Made by a program: the position numbers and the translations under genes. Positions 18,433 to 27,289 of a stretch of DNA of 64,000 nucleotides are shown here, piece after piece. This DNA comes from Candidatus Jettenia caeni (GTDB taxonomy: Bacteria; Planctomycetota; Brocadiia; Brocadiales; Brocadiaceae). The notes under the pieces were generated by a model. That model saw nothing but the letters and a program-made list of their open reading frames with translations. It ran no database searches and had not been told where the DNA came from. How positions within the stretch are numbered: the first letter of the stretch is position 1; the number at the start of each line of letters is the position of its first letter. The stretch covers positions 310,401-374,400 of the forward strand of contig BAFH01000003.1 in assembly GCA_000296795.1 (NCBI GenBank), written 5' to 3'.

Positions 18433-20112
18433 ATGTCTTTAACCCTTGCCAAAAAGCCATCTCTGGATAATGTTTGTAAACAAAAATATGGTATTATACG
18501 GGGCGCCTCGAAGCATCATCAATCTATTCTCAATACTTTGCCTGCATCAGTCACACAACGCAAACCGGGTTGTCCCTGCGGCGGAGGTTGTCCGCGCTGC
18601 AAGAACAATCTCGCTGTCCGGCCTAAGCTTAAGATTAATGAACCAGGGGATACCTATGAGCAGGAAGTGAGCCGGATAGCTGAACGGACGATACGGATGC
18701 CGGACAATACAGCCGTATCAGACAAAAGACTCCTGGCTCATGAGTTAGTACCTGTGGTGCAGCAGAGGAATGGAACGGCAATACAAAGGGAAAAGGATCC
18801 GAAAGAGCCTGAGATCGATGAAACAAGATCCTATTCACCGGGCAAAATGGCCGAACGATACCGGGAACTTCCGCCGACGGATCGCGCTGAAATAGATAAA
18901 GAGGCAAACAGAATCTTCACAGAACAGACGGGGATTACCCGTAAGCTGGATCCTGAAGATCCGGCTGACAGCCCGTTGATAGGGAAATGGCTGCGTATAC
19001 GGGATACTGTGGTGGCAAACTATCATTCGAGCCTGGAGTTCCTGGCATTGCGCAGGTATCCGGGCTGTTGGGCAGGGCAGAATTTTTATCTCGATCTTGC
19101 CCAATCCAGGGCTCCCCGGTGGGTTTACCATACGATCCGTGATCTGGAAGATCTCCTCCGCCCTCAGGAAACTATTACCATAGCTGAAAGTACTCTCAAT
19201 CGGTTCTTTAAGCATCCTGCCGGTGCTAAGGGTGCTATAGGTGGACGGCATAAGCCCGAACTGATTCAGAAGATCATTGATAGATTAAGGAAAATGGCAA
19301 AGGCGCTGGACAACCCGAAATTATTCCGATGTGTTTCACGGAAAAAATGCGGTGAAGAGAATGCCGATAAAGATCCGAACGCATTCGCATATGCGGGGGC
19401 AGGCACGATAATTTCAATATGCCCCACTTTCTTCAATCAATCATTGACTGAACAGATAAGTACACTCATTCATGAGTCGGCCCACCATATCGGGTTAATG
19501 AAAAATGTAATCGCCAGGGATGCAGTTATAAAACTGAGTCTAAGTCAGGCTCTCACCAACGCTGAATCGTATGCGCTCCTGGTGATTGAAAATTTTGAAG
19601 GTCCGCCTTTGCCGCCATCTCCTGAACCTCCGGCACCGCTTACAGAAAAGTGGAGTCTGGCTTATATGTCCTCGGAAGTGTATTTCAGCGAGCCCGTAAA
19701 GGGTCTTTTCTACGAGGGCAAGGGCCGTCGGAAATACTTATCGGATACAAATCCCATCTTTGCAGCCCCGCTCTTTGAAAACAAGCCAATCCGTTTTGCT
19801 GGTCAGATCCGATTCTATGTCGATACGGAAGATATGCCGCTGCCTCCCACCGAGGCGATACCCAAGACCTCTGTTCAAATCCTCTTTACCGATGAAAAGG
19901 ATCTGACGAGTGGAAGATACGTGCATAACGATCCAAAGCCGGAATACAGGGAACCCGGGCTTCCGCTTCTCGTATCGTTTTCTCCAGATTTTGATTTTAC
20001 CGAAACGAAAAATGGTAAATTGAGATTTACCTTCTGGCTGAGTGGGATGGATCTTTACGCCCTATACGATGATACGGTGTATGTTAAACCAAATAGCAAG
20101 AGTGAATTTTAA
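18433..20112 (+). CDS. eCIS cargo-type protein: shared leader, collapsed DUF4157, M35-like metallopeptidase domain
   Basis: 559 residues from the ATG at 18433 (AAGGAG about 11 bases upstream). The leader matches the two relatives position for position (MSLTLAKKPS; CPCGGGCPRCKNN at 47-59; KLKINEPGDTYEQE at 65-78). The DUF4157 core is then missing: RMPDNTAVSDKRLL runs straight into AHELVPVVQQ (102-111), where the second zinc His of HExxH is Pro. A new domain begins near 130. It includes ISICPTFFNQ (327-336), STLIHESAHHIGL (HExxH at 347-351) and NAESYALLV (376-384), the layout of aspzincin/lysine-specific (M35-like) metallopeptidases (CP.FF, HExxH, downstream acidic-x-x-Tyr). The C-terminal ~155 residues are beta-rich. 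Peptidase activity is predicted, not shown. Confidence 0.75.
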   Translation: MSLTLAKKPSLDNVCKQKYGIIRGASKHHQSILNTLPASVTQRKPGCPCGGGCPRCKNNLAVRPKLKINEPGDTYEQEVSRIAERTIRMPDNTAVSDKRLLAHELVPVVQQRNGTAIQREKDPKEPEIDETRSYSPGKMAERYRELPPTDRAEIDKEANRIFTEQTGITRKLDPEDPADSPLIGKWLRIRDTVVANYHSSLEFLALRRYPGCWAGQNFYLDLAQSRAPRWVYHTIRDLEDLLRPQETITIAESTLNRFFKHPAGAKGAIGGRHKPELIQKIIDRLRKMAKALDNPKLFRCVSRKKCGEENADKDPNAFAYAGAGTIISICPTFFNQSLTEQISTLIHESAHHIGLMKNVIARDAVIKLSLSQALTNAESYALLVIENFEGPPLPPSPEPPAPLTEKWSLAYMSSEVYFSEPVKGLFYEGKGRRKYLSDTNPIFAAPLFENKPIRFAGQIRFYVDTEDMPLPPTEAIPKTSVQILFTDEKDLTSGRYVHNDPKPEYREPGLPLLVSFSPDFDFTETKNGKLRFTFWLSGMDLYALYDDTVYVKPNSKSEF

Positions 20113-20127
20113 GGAGGTGTTGAGAAA

Positions 20128-20454
20128 TTGGATAGAGAAATGAAGGCGCTGATTTTAGGATGGATAGTTGTATTTTTATTTTGTAACGTTGCCTCGGCAG
20201 GCGCTCTGTATGGAAGGATAATCCAGGAGAACGGAAAACCTCTGGCCAAAACCAAGGTAACGATCGAGAGTAAAGAACTCATAACAAATGAATTTGGAGG
20301 TTATAGAGTTGGGCTGGCAGACGGAGAATATGAGCTAAACGTGGAAATACATGGTACGTCCTTCTCTTCTGAGCGCATAAAAATTTTCTCCCCTGAAACA
20401 GAGCAGAATTGGAGAATAGATCATAAAGGAAACAGATTGATAAAAATACGGTAA
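20128..20454 (+). CDS. Small exported protein with carboxypeptidase-regulatory-like domain
   Basis: 108 residues if the TTG at 20128 is used. That start has AAGGAGG ten bases upstream (20111-20117); the ATG at 20140 is 22 bases from the site. A signal peptide is clear (KALILGWIVVFLFCNVASA, cleavage before GALYG). The mature part, GRIIQENGKPLAKTKVTIES...NEFGGYRVGLADGEYELNVEI, is a single beta-sandwich of the carboxypeptidase-regulatory type. It lies 15 bases after the M35-like cargo gene and 12 bases before the next gene, so the three are probably cotranscribed. Role unknown; a periplasmic partner or protective protein for the peptidase is possible. Confidence 0.65.
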   Translation: MDREMKALILGWIVVFLFCNVASAGALYGRIIQENGKPLAKTKVTIESKELITNEFGGYRVGLADGEYELNVEIHGTSFSSERIKIFSPETEQNWRIDHKGNRLIKIR

Positions 20455-20466
20455 AGAGACGACATA

Positions 20467-21321
20467 ATGGAGAAGAAAAATAAATCAATCACTTGGGTAG
20501 ACGCTGTAGCTAAAATCTTGCCTGGTATTGGCGCCATTATAGCAGGTGTTTTTATTCCCCTGGTAATTCACATCAATGCGGAAAGGAACAGGAGTAACCA
20601 ACTCTATGCAGAGATTGTAAGCAAGAGAGAGGTGGCCGATAGCGAGCTAAGGGCAAGAATGTTCGAAAACCTTATTACTGTTTTTTCTGGCAACTCTTCA
20701 CATCAAAAATCAAACGGTGAAAAAATTAACTTACTCCATCTTTTGGCCTTAAATTTTCATGAGTCTTTTAATCTTAAACCGCTATTTGAAGGATTAGAAT
20801 CTGAACTTAGTGATAAGGAAAGGGAGAGGTTAAGAGGTATTGCTAAAGAGATAGGGAAAAAGCAGGAAGCAATGCTCTCGCAGATACAAGAGGGAATGTT
20901 CTTTGTGAAGACTTTATACGAAGGTACTGAATACGGAATAATGGTACCTCCGGAAACAGAGGCGGCTTACAGAGGTCATCGCCTGGGTATCGAGGTTACC
21001 GAGATTAGCGAAAATAATGATTATGCAAAGCTTCATGTGTGGGATATACCGGATATAGTACAAGAAAACGCTCATATAGGAAAAATTGCTGATGTTGAAT
21101 TTAGTTTGAGCGATTATGATATGCCATTTGTTGATAATACAAAACTCTTTAATAATGCCCGGTTTGCCATTACTTTACATAAGATTGCTGTCGATGAAAA
21201 GGGGAAGAAGGCGGTTACTATAGATATTATCTTCTTCCCTGAAACCTATATGAATAGCAGGGACAGGCCATATTTAGACGAGATGTTAGAGCAATTAAGG
21301 AAGAGGACAAAAGGGATGTAG
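20467..21321 (+). CDS. Unknown membrane-anchored protein, last gene of the effector island
   Basis: 284 residues; ATG at 20467. One hydrophobic segment at about 16-36 (LPGIGAIIAGVFIPLVIHIN) is followed by a charged helical region (40-155) and a probable beta-rich domain (from about 160, GTEYGIMVPPETEAAYRGHR, to 275). No family was recognised. The single N-terminal anchor suggests a soluble domain facing one side of the membrane. It is followed by a strong intrinsic terminator at 21413-21452, which closes the unit beginning with the M35-like gene. An immunity-type role is conceivable from position only. Confidence 0.55.
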   Translation: MEKKNKSITWVDAVAKILPGIGAIIAGVFIPLVIHINAERNRSNQLYAEIVSKREVADSELRARMFENLITVFSGNSSHQKSNGEKINLLHLLALNFHESFNLKPLFEGLESELSDKERERLRGIAKEIGKKQEAMLSQIQEGMFFVKTLYEGTEYGIMVPPETEAAYRGHRLGIEVTEISENNDYAKLHVWDIPDIVQENAHIGKIADVEFSLSDYDMPFVDNTKLFNNARFAITLHKIAVDEKGKKAVTIDIIFFPETYMNSRDRPYLDEMLEQLRKRTKGM

Positions 21322-21412
21322 CTAACACGTGATGTTGTCATCCACCGGAAGCTATAGATAACTTAAGGAGAAATGTTCCATTGTTATTCTTTCCCTATGT
21401 ACGTTACATTAG

Positions 21413-21452
21413 GTTGGGTTTTAAAAGATAAAACCCAACGACTTTTTCTTTT
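21413..21452 (+). terminator. Intrinsic terminator after the effector island
   Basis: A perfect 11-base-pair stem GTTGGGTTTTA / TAAAACCCAAC with a five-base loop, followed by ACTTTTTCTTTTT. It lies 92 bases after the stop of the preceding gene. Confidence 0.85.
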
Positions 21453-21468
21453 TACCCACCCCTCAATC

Positions 21469-21662
21469 CCATATGCATCAAGCTAAGCATTGATATAGGT
21501 AAAACACCAAAACTTCCTCTCTAACAAGAAGGGATCAAGGGGTGTGGAGATGGAGGAAATACCATACACATCCCTTAATCCCCCTTGGTCCCCCTTTAGA
21601 AAAGGGGGAAAATAGAGAAATTCCCCTTTTCTAAAGGGGGAAACAGGGGGATTAGAGAGGAA
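21469..21662. repeat. Intergenic repeats: 21-base end motif and G/C-rich inverted repeat
   Basis: 21469-21489 is a one-mismatch copy of the inverted-repeat end found at 17795 and 18032. 21566-21656 is a large inverted repeat in which CCCCCTTGGTCCCCC and CCCCTTTAGAAAAGGGGG-type blocks oppose a mirror copy. Similar blocks occur at 25961-26190, 29888-29912 and 46530-46570. No gene is seen between 21322 and 21839. Confidence 0.65.
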
Positions 21663-21839
21663 AAATGGACACACAGCCTCTTTTCTTAGAGAATAATACT
21701 CTTAGCTTGAAATTGTCTTATTTATATTTCTCTATAAATTTGTTACACTTTAGATTCATTGTCATTTATGAATTGATTGTTGAAATATTTAACTTTAGTC
21801 ATAAAATCTAAACGATTCAATGCCAGAGAATTTTTGAAA

Positions 21840-24800
21840 ATGAGTGTATTCCAATCTATTAAAGGAAAATTCCTTACCTTCGTGCTCTGTATTTCCCTCA
21901 TACCTTTTATCATAGTCACAACCCTATATTACCTTCATGCAAGAAATATCCTGAAATATAAAACTTTAGAGGAATTGAGAACGATTGCAGAGGCAAAAAG
22001 ACTCAATGTAGTATCTTTAATGGAGAAATTAAAGATACGTACCGTGGATTTCAGTTCTGATGGGTTTATAAGAAATACTTGTGAGACAATTATCAGGATT
22101 GAAGATTCTCAACAGGATGGAGAAATAAAAAGATTAAACCGCTATCTTTTAAAACATAAAATACCAATATATCAACATCTGAAAGCGATAATTATTACTG
22201 ATACGTATGGAAAGGTTATCTCATCTACTCAGGAAAATTTGGTTGGAGATACTATTTCTCATGATGGCATATATTTAAAAGTAGCGGGTAAGGATTTTGG
22301 TGAGGTATATGTTTCCCAGCCACGATACTATCCTTATCTTAATGCGAATTGCATATCTGTTTCTGCTTCAGTTATTTCTATCCATGACGCCCATTCACTT
22401 GGTGTTATTATTAATGTCTATTCTCTTTCAGCCCTCAATGAGATTACAGCCGACCGTACCGGAATGGGAAAGACGGGCGAAGTGTATTTAATTAACAAAG
22501 ATAAAATTATGCTTACAGAGTCAAGATTTATCGATAATGCACCATTGAAACAGGTAGTGGATACAGAGCCAGTTCGCAGGATTATCGAGGATGGTAAAGA
22601 AGTGGTTGGTGTGTATAAAGATTATAGAGGTAGGTTTGTTGTTGGTGCCTTAATGAGTATACCTGATTATGATTGGATACTTTTCTCAGAGATAGATAAA
22701 GCTGAAATCTTTGGGCCATTAAGGGGATTAGGATCTATTGCATTAATATTAGGCATAAGTAGTTTTTGTGTAATAACGAGTATGGGCATTATCTTTGTCG
22801 TCTCAATAGTAAAGCCTATCAATAAATTAATCTATGTTACAAAAAGATTTGCAAGAGGTGATTTGGATTATCGGGTAGAGGTAATTGGCAAGGATGAAGT
22901 TGGCGAGTTAGCCAATAGCTTTAATATTATGGCTGAGGGGCTTGCAAGGGAAATTGCAGGGCATAAGAGTGCAGAGGAAGCGCTGAAGGAGTCAGAGCAA
23001 AAATTTAGGGCCATTTTTGATAATGCGACAGATGGGATACTTTTAGCAGATATTGAGACAAGACAATTCTTTCTTGGTAATAAAGCGATTTGTCACATAT
23101 TGGGTTACAGTCATGACGAGATCAGGGATTTAAAAGTTATAGACATCCATCCCGGGAAGGACCTCCCTTCTGTTATAGAAAAGTTTGAAAAACAAATAAA
23201 AGGGGAGATTGTATTAGCCGAGGATATCCCCGTAAAAAGAAAGGATGGCAGCGTTTTTTATGCTGACATTAGTTCCGCTAATATAATCCTTGGTGGAAAA
23301 GCATATCTCATAGGGATTTTTAGAGATATTACTGAGCGCAAACGTATAGAGGATGAATTAAAGGAATTTAATAAGATTCTTGAACAGCATGTAGCAGAAA
23401 GGACATCGGCGCTAAAAAAGGTAAATGAAGAATTGCAAAGAGAAATTACTGAGCATAAGCGGGCTGAGGAAATGTTACAGAAAAGCAATGCCAGTCTTGC
23501 CAATGCACAAAGAATTGCACATCTGGGAAATTTTGAATGGGATGTTGTAAAAAACAAAGTGTTTGGATCTGATGAATTCTATCGCATCTGTGGCTTGACA
23601 CCTCAGACACTACAAGAATTTGCCGGAACATATGAATCATTCATAAATTTTGTTCATCCCGATGATAAAGAATTTGTGGAAAAGACTGTTTATGAAGCTT
23701 TGCATGAGAAAAAGCCTTTCAATATTGACTTCCGTATCATTTTGGAAAGTGATACTGAGCGTATTGTTCATGTACAGGCCGAGGTTATTTTTGATACTAC
23801 GGGAAAAGCGATCCAAATAAATGGAACAGCGCAAGACATTACAGAGCTCAAGCGGTTAGAGGAAGAACTTCGCAAGATATCAAATGCCGTTGAACAAAGT
23901 GCAAGTCTTATTGTAATTACCGATAACAAGGGCAACATCGAGTATGTAAACCCTAAATTTACTCAAATGACAGGTTATGCCCTTAAGGAAGTCATGGGAA
24001 AGAACCCACGTATTTTAAAATCCGGCAAAACGCTTCCTGGAGAATACAAACGGTTATGGACCACGATTACCTCCGGTGGTGAATGGCGGGGAGAATTTAT
24101 GAACAAGGGAAAGAATGGTGAACTCTATTGTGAACTTGCATCCATTTCTCCCGTTAAAAACTCGAAAGGTATCATTACCCATTTCGTTGCTGTTAAGGAA
24201 GATATTACCGAACGGAAACGGATGGAAGAAGAATTAAGGATACTGAACAGATCCCTGGAGCAACGCGTAGCCGAACGAACGGCAGGGCTAAAGAAAGCAT
24301 GTCATAAGTTACACTTAGAAGTTTTGGAACGTAAACAAGCAGAAAGCTCTTTGCGGAAAAGCGAAGCCAGACTTGCTAACGCTCAACGAATTGCCCATTT
24401 AGGAAATTGGGAATGGAATATCGTGAAAAACGAATTATGGTGGTCTGACGAGATATACCGTATCTTCGGTTTGATTCCACAGACATTCGGTGTGACATAC
24501 GAAGCATTTTTGGATTCTGTTCATCCCGACGACCGGGAATTGGTAAAAAGATCTGTTAACGAGGCTTTATATCAGAAAAAGCCATACCGTATTGATCATC
24601 GTATCATTTTACCAGGCGGCTCTATGCGTATCGTACACGAAGAGGCAGAAGTAATTTTTGATGATACTGGCAGGGCAATTCAGATGAATGGGACGGTCCA
24701 TGATATTACAGAACGTAAACAGGCAGAAGAGACATTGCGGATGAGTGAGCATAAATATCGATTGCTTCTTGAGAATCTTCCCCAAAGGATATTTTATAAA

Positions 24801-25829
24801 GATAAGAATTCAATATATATGTCCTGTAATGAAAATTTAGCCAGGGATTTACGTATCAAACCAGATGAAATCACCGGGAAGACGGATTATGACTTTTACC
24901 CTAAAGAGCTTGCTGAAAAATACCGGGCAAGTGATAAGAGGGTTATTGAATCAGGGCAAACGAAGGATAGAGAAGAGGAATATATCAAAGATGGACAGGA
25001 AATGATTATTCATATCGTTAAAACTCCTATCAGAGATGAAAAAGGTACGATCATCGGTGTCTTGGGTATTTTCTGGGATGTTACGGAAAAAGTAGCTTTA
25101 CAAATGGAGGCTATACGCAATAGACACCTGGTGGCATTGGGAGTGTTAGCAACCGGTGTAGGTCATGAAATTAACAACCCTATGACGGGTATTATTAATT
25201 GCGCCCAAATATTGTTTAATAAAAGTAAAGAGGGAAGCAAGGAAAGAGATATTGCTCATCGGATTATCAAAGAGGGTGATCGTGTCGTTAACATAGTCCA
25301 TAGTCTCCTTTCTCTTGATAGCTCCGGAGATGGAAAAGAGGAAAAAAGTATTGTCAGGATTCAAGAAGTGCTATCAGACACCCTTATTTTGATAGAGGCA
25401 CAATTACGAAAAGAGGGTATCAAGGTAAAATCGGATATATCCCCAAACCTATCGAGAATATCTGCATATCTACGGCAGATCCAACAGGTTTTTTTGAATA
25501 TCATAAGCAATGCACGATATGCCCTGAATGAAAAATATCCGGAAGCACACGATGATAAAATCCTTGAAATCCTGGGTGAAGAGATACTTATAGATAATCA
25601 CCCCTATGTGAAAATTACGTTTTGTGATCACGGTACTGGTATACCTGCCAATATAATTCATAAAGTTTTAGATCCCTTTTTTACTACAAAACCCAGACAC
25701 AAAGCAACCGGGCTAGGTTTAAGCATTAGTCACAGCATTATCAGAGATCATGGTGGTAAAATTTTGATTGAAAGTATTGAAGGAGAATTTACTAAGGTTA
25801 TTGTAGTTCTCCCTGGTATTCAGAAATAA
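21840..25829 (+). CDS. Cache-HAMP-multi-PAS sensor histidine kinase
   Basis: 1329 residues from the ATG at 21840; a TTG at 21777 is in frame but adds a poorly conserved stretch. Order: TM1 (about 11-32), periplasmic double-Cache-like sensor (33-295, with TGMGKTGEVYLINKDKIMLTESRF), TM2 (about 297-322), HAMP (RGDLDYRVEVIGKDEVGELA) and five PAS domains. PAS 2 and 4 both start NAQRIAHLGN, so they are internal duplicates. The dimerisation helix carries the phospho-accepting His in GVGHEINNP (H1109), and a HATPase domain follows (N box FLNIISNARYAL, DHGTGIP, FFTTKPRHKATGLGLS). No receiver domain is attached and no regulator lies next to it, so the partner is elsewhere. It senses an unknown periplasmic and probably also cytoplasmic cue. 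Confidence 0.9.
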   Translation: MSVFQSIKGKFLTFVLCISLIPFIIVTTLYYLHARNILKYKTLEELRTIAEAKRLNVVSLMEKLKIRTVDFSSDGFIRNTCETIIRIEDSQQDGEIKRLNRYLLKHKIPIYQHLKAIIITDTYGKVISSTQENLVGDTISHDGIYLKVAGKDFGEVYVSQPRYYPYLNANCISVSASVISIHDAHSLGVIINVYSLSALNEITADRTGMGKTGEVYLINKDKIMLTESRFIDNAPLKQVVDTEPVRRIIEDGKEVVGVYKDYRGRFVVGALMSIPDYDWILFSEIDKAEIFGPLRGLGSIALILGISSFCVITSMGIIFVVSIVKPINKLIYVTKRFARGDLDYRVEVIGKDEVGELANSFNIMAEGLAREIAGHKSAEEALKESEQKFRAIFDNATDGILLADIETRQFFLGNKAICHILGYSHDEIRDLKVIDIHPGKDLPSVIEKFEKQIKGEIVLAEDIPVKRKDGSVFYADISSANIILGGKAYLIGIFRDITERKRIEDELKEFNKILEQHVAERTSALKKVNEELQREITEHKRAEEMLQKSNASLANAQRIAHLGNFEWDVVKNKVFGSDEFYRICGLTPQTLQEFAGTYESFINFVHPDDKEFVEKTVYEALHEKKPFNIDFRIILESDTERIVHVQAEVIFDTTGKAIQINGTAQDITELKRLEEELRKISNAVEQSASLIVITDNKGNIEYVNPKFTQMTGYALKEVMGKNPRILKSGKTLPGEYKRLWTTITSGGEWRGEFMNKGKNGELYCELASISPVKNSKGIITHFVAVKEDITERKRMEEELRILNRSLEQRVAERTAGLKKACHKLHLEVLERKQAESSLRKSEARLANAQRIAHLGNWEWNIVKNELWWSDEIYRIFGLIPQTFGVTYEAFLDSVHPDDRELVKRSVNEALYQKKPYRIDHRIILPGGSMRIVHEEAEVIFDDTGRAIQMNGTVHDITERKQAEETLRMSEHKYRLLLENLPQRIFYKDKNSIYMSCNENLARDLRIKPDEITGKTDYDFYPKELAEKYRASDKRVIESGQTKDREEEYIKDGQEMIIHIVKTPIRDEKGTIIGVLGIFWDVTEKVALQMEAIRNRHLVALGVLATGVGHEINNPMTGIINCAQILFNKSKEGSKERDIAHRIIKEGDRVVNIVHSLLSLDSSGDGKEEKSIVRIQEVLSDTLILIEAQLRKEGIKVKSDISPNLSRISAYLRQIQQVFLNIISNARYALNEKYPEAHDDKILEILGEEILIDNHPYVKITFCDHGTGIPANIIHKVLDPFFTTKPRHKATGLGLSISHSIIRDHGGKILIESIEGEFTKVIVVLPGIQK

Positions 25830-25884
25830 TCGGGATTAAGAACCATTTTCGTAATTACTCACCATAAGATGCAAATCCGATCCG

Positions 25885-26285
25885 GAGGCTGTCCGAAAAG
25901 ATTATCTTTTACGGTCATTGAGAACAAGCCGAAGCCCGAAGCAAAGGAAAAGAGACGTAATCCCCCTTAGTTCCCCTTTAGAAAAGGGGGAAAAATGTAT
26001 AAGTGTTGAGAAAAGAGGAAAATGAGGGTATTTTTTTTGTTTAGGAAGGAGGAAAGGGGATGAACAATCCCCTGCTTCCCCTTTGGTAATACTTCCCAAG
26101 TTCCCTTTTCTAAAACACTCATATATTTCCCTCTTTTCTCAACTACTCGCATGCCTCCCCCTTTTCTAAAGGGGGATCAAGGGGGATTACGATTCTTCAG
26201 TCACTCCTCCTTCGTAATGATATGATGTTCCCTTTTTGGATAACCCTTATAATCCAACAGTATTTTGAGTAACTACCTTAAATAC
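25885..26285. repeat. Dispersed palindromic element filling the intergenic region
   Basis: Starts near GGCTGTCCGAAAAG and ends near CCTTTTTGGATAAC...TTTGAGTAACTACC. About 80 bases at its left (TCATTGAGAACAAGCCGAAG and following) match, in reverse complement, 46556-46634. Its right end matches 46627-46680 directly. It contains CCCCCTTTAGAAAAGGGGG-type blocks. No gene is supported in the 462-base gap 25830-26291. Confidence 0.65.
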
Positions 26286-26291
26286 TTTTTC

Positions 26292-27248
26292 TCAGAAGTC
26301 CTTTAACACGCTAAACCAAATTCTGCTGTCAAATTCATCCTGCCCAATTACGGGAAATTCTATTCCTGGCATGAGCCAGAATTCGTGCCCGAGGTTCCAT
26401 CGAACACCGGGAAGAATGCTTACTACCGTAGTATCATCGTCAGTTCCCACATCCGAACTTCCGTTCAGTTCGACAAATAAGGTAAGATTGCCAAAGAATG
26501 GCGCATCTTTTGGTGTAATGGTTTTGGTCAAGGCAGTACCATAGACAACTGTGGTATCCGGGTCATCGTCTGTTTTCCCCCCTGCCGGAATATCAAGCCC
26601 GAAGAATCCATGAAAGGCAAAACGTCTGCCAAGATCTCTCCACATACCAACACCGGGACTGATGGTAGTCATACCACTTCCTAATCCAAGATCCTCATCT
26701 CCGGTCGGAAATTTTACATCCAATATAGATAGAAATGTCGTGTTCCGTGTCTCAAGAAGCATTACTCTGGTTATAAGTGAGGTATCGCCAATGCCACTAT
26801 GATCGTTACCGTTGTTGGGGGATAGTGATACTATGGTTGGCTCAATTTCCAGTAAAAGCCTTCGGCTGATTGGCATTTCAAACTCAAACTCCCATTCGTG
26901 CTCATCAATCTTACCTCTGTCACCGTTATTCGTGAACGAGTAGTTCATACGCACCTCACGCTCAAAGACCGTGGCAGGAATCTTAAGGAGTCTGAAACGA
27001 GGGGCCTGGTCTGGCGCCTGTTTGGGTTCTTCCCATTGACCAAATTTCCAACCTTCGGAAAAGAAGTTTGAAAGGGTGAGATCCGGTTTTTTCTCAGAAA
27101 ATTCTTCAGCCTGGAGGAGAGTAAAAAGTAAAATGGCGAAAAGGATATAGCAGAATAGCGTGCATATACAAATAAGAAATCTGTGATGAAGCGATACAAT
27201 CTTCCCGTAACTCTTTTTCGTCCAAATTCCTGTTCGTGTCTGTTTCAC
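26292..27248 (-). CDS. Putative outer-membrane beta-barrel (phenol-degradation MetA-like/transporter-like) protein
   Basis: 318 residues. An N-terminal hydrophobic segment (FLICICTLFCYILFAILLFTLL, about 24-46) ends in QAEEFS, a likely signal peptide. The mature part shows alternating polar/aromatic strands and ends in ...SRIWFSVLKDF, with the C-terminal Phe typical of outer-membrane barrels. Segments such as FEFEMPISRRLLLEIEP, GIGDTSLITRVMLL, LDVKFPTGDED and GVGMWRDLGRRFAFHGFFGLD resemble the 'transporter/MetA-pathway of phenol degradation' barrel family. Last gene of a four-gene minus-strand operon headed by a PadR regulator; 41 bases separate it from the TauE-like gene. Substrate unknown. 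Confidence 0.65.
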   Translation of the reverse strand: MKQTRTGIWTKKSYGKIVSLHHRFLICICTLFCYILFAILLFTLLQAEEFSEKKPDLTLSNFFSEGWKFGQWEEPKQAPDQAPRFRLLKIPATVFEREVRMNYSFTNNGDRGKIDEHEWEFEFEMPISRRLLLEIEPTIVSLSPNNGNDHSGIGDTSLITRVMLLETRNTTFLSILDVKFPTGDEDLGLGSGMTTISPGVGMWRDLGRRFAFHGFFGLDIPAGGKTDDDPDTTVVYGTALTKTITPKDAPFFGNLTLFVELNGSSDVGTDDDTTVVSILPGVRWNLGHEFWLMPGIEFPVIGQDEFDSRIWFSVLKDF

Positions 27249-27289
27249 TGAAACGCTCCTTTCGCTCTTGTTCTATCAATAATCATAGA

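Noticed and set aside
21777-21839. TTG start of the five-PAS kinase
   Set aside because: It adds 21 residues with no sign of conservation and no ribosome-binding site; the ATG at 21840 starts directly before TM1.
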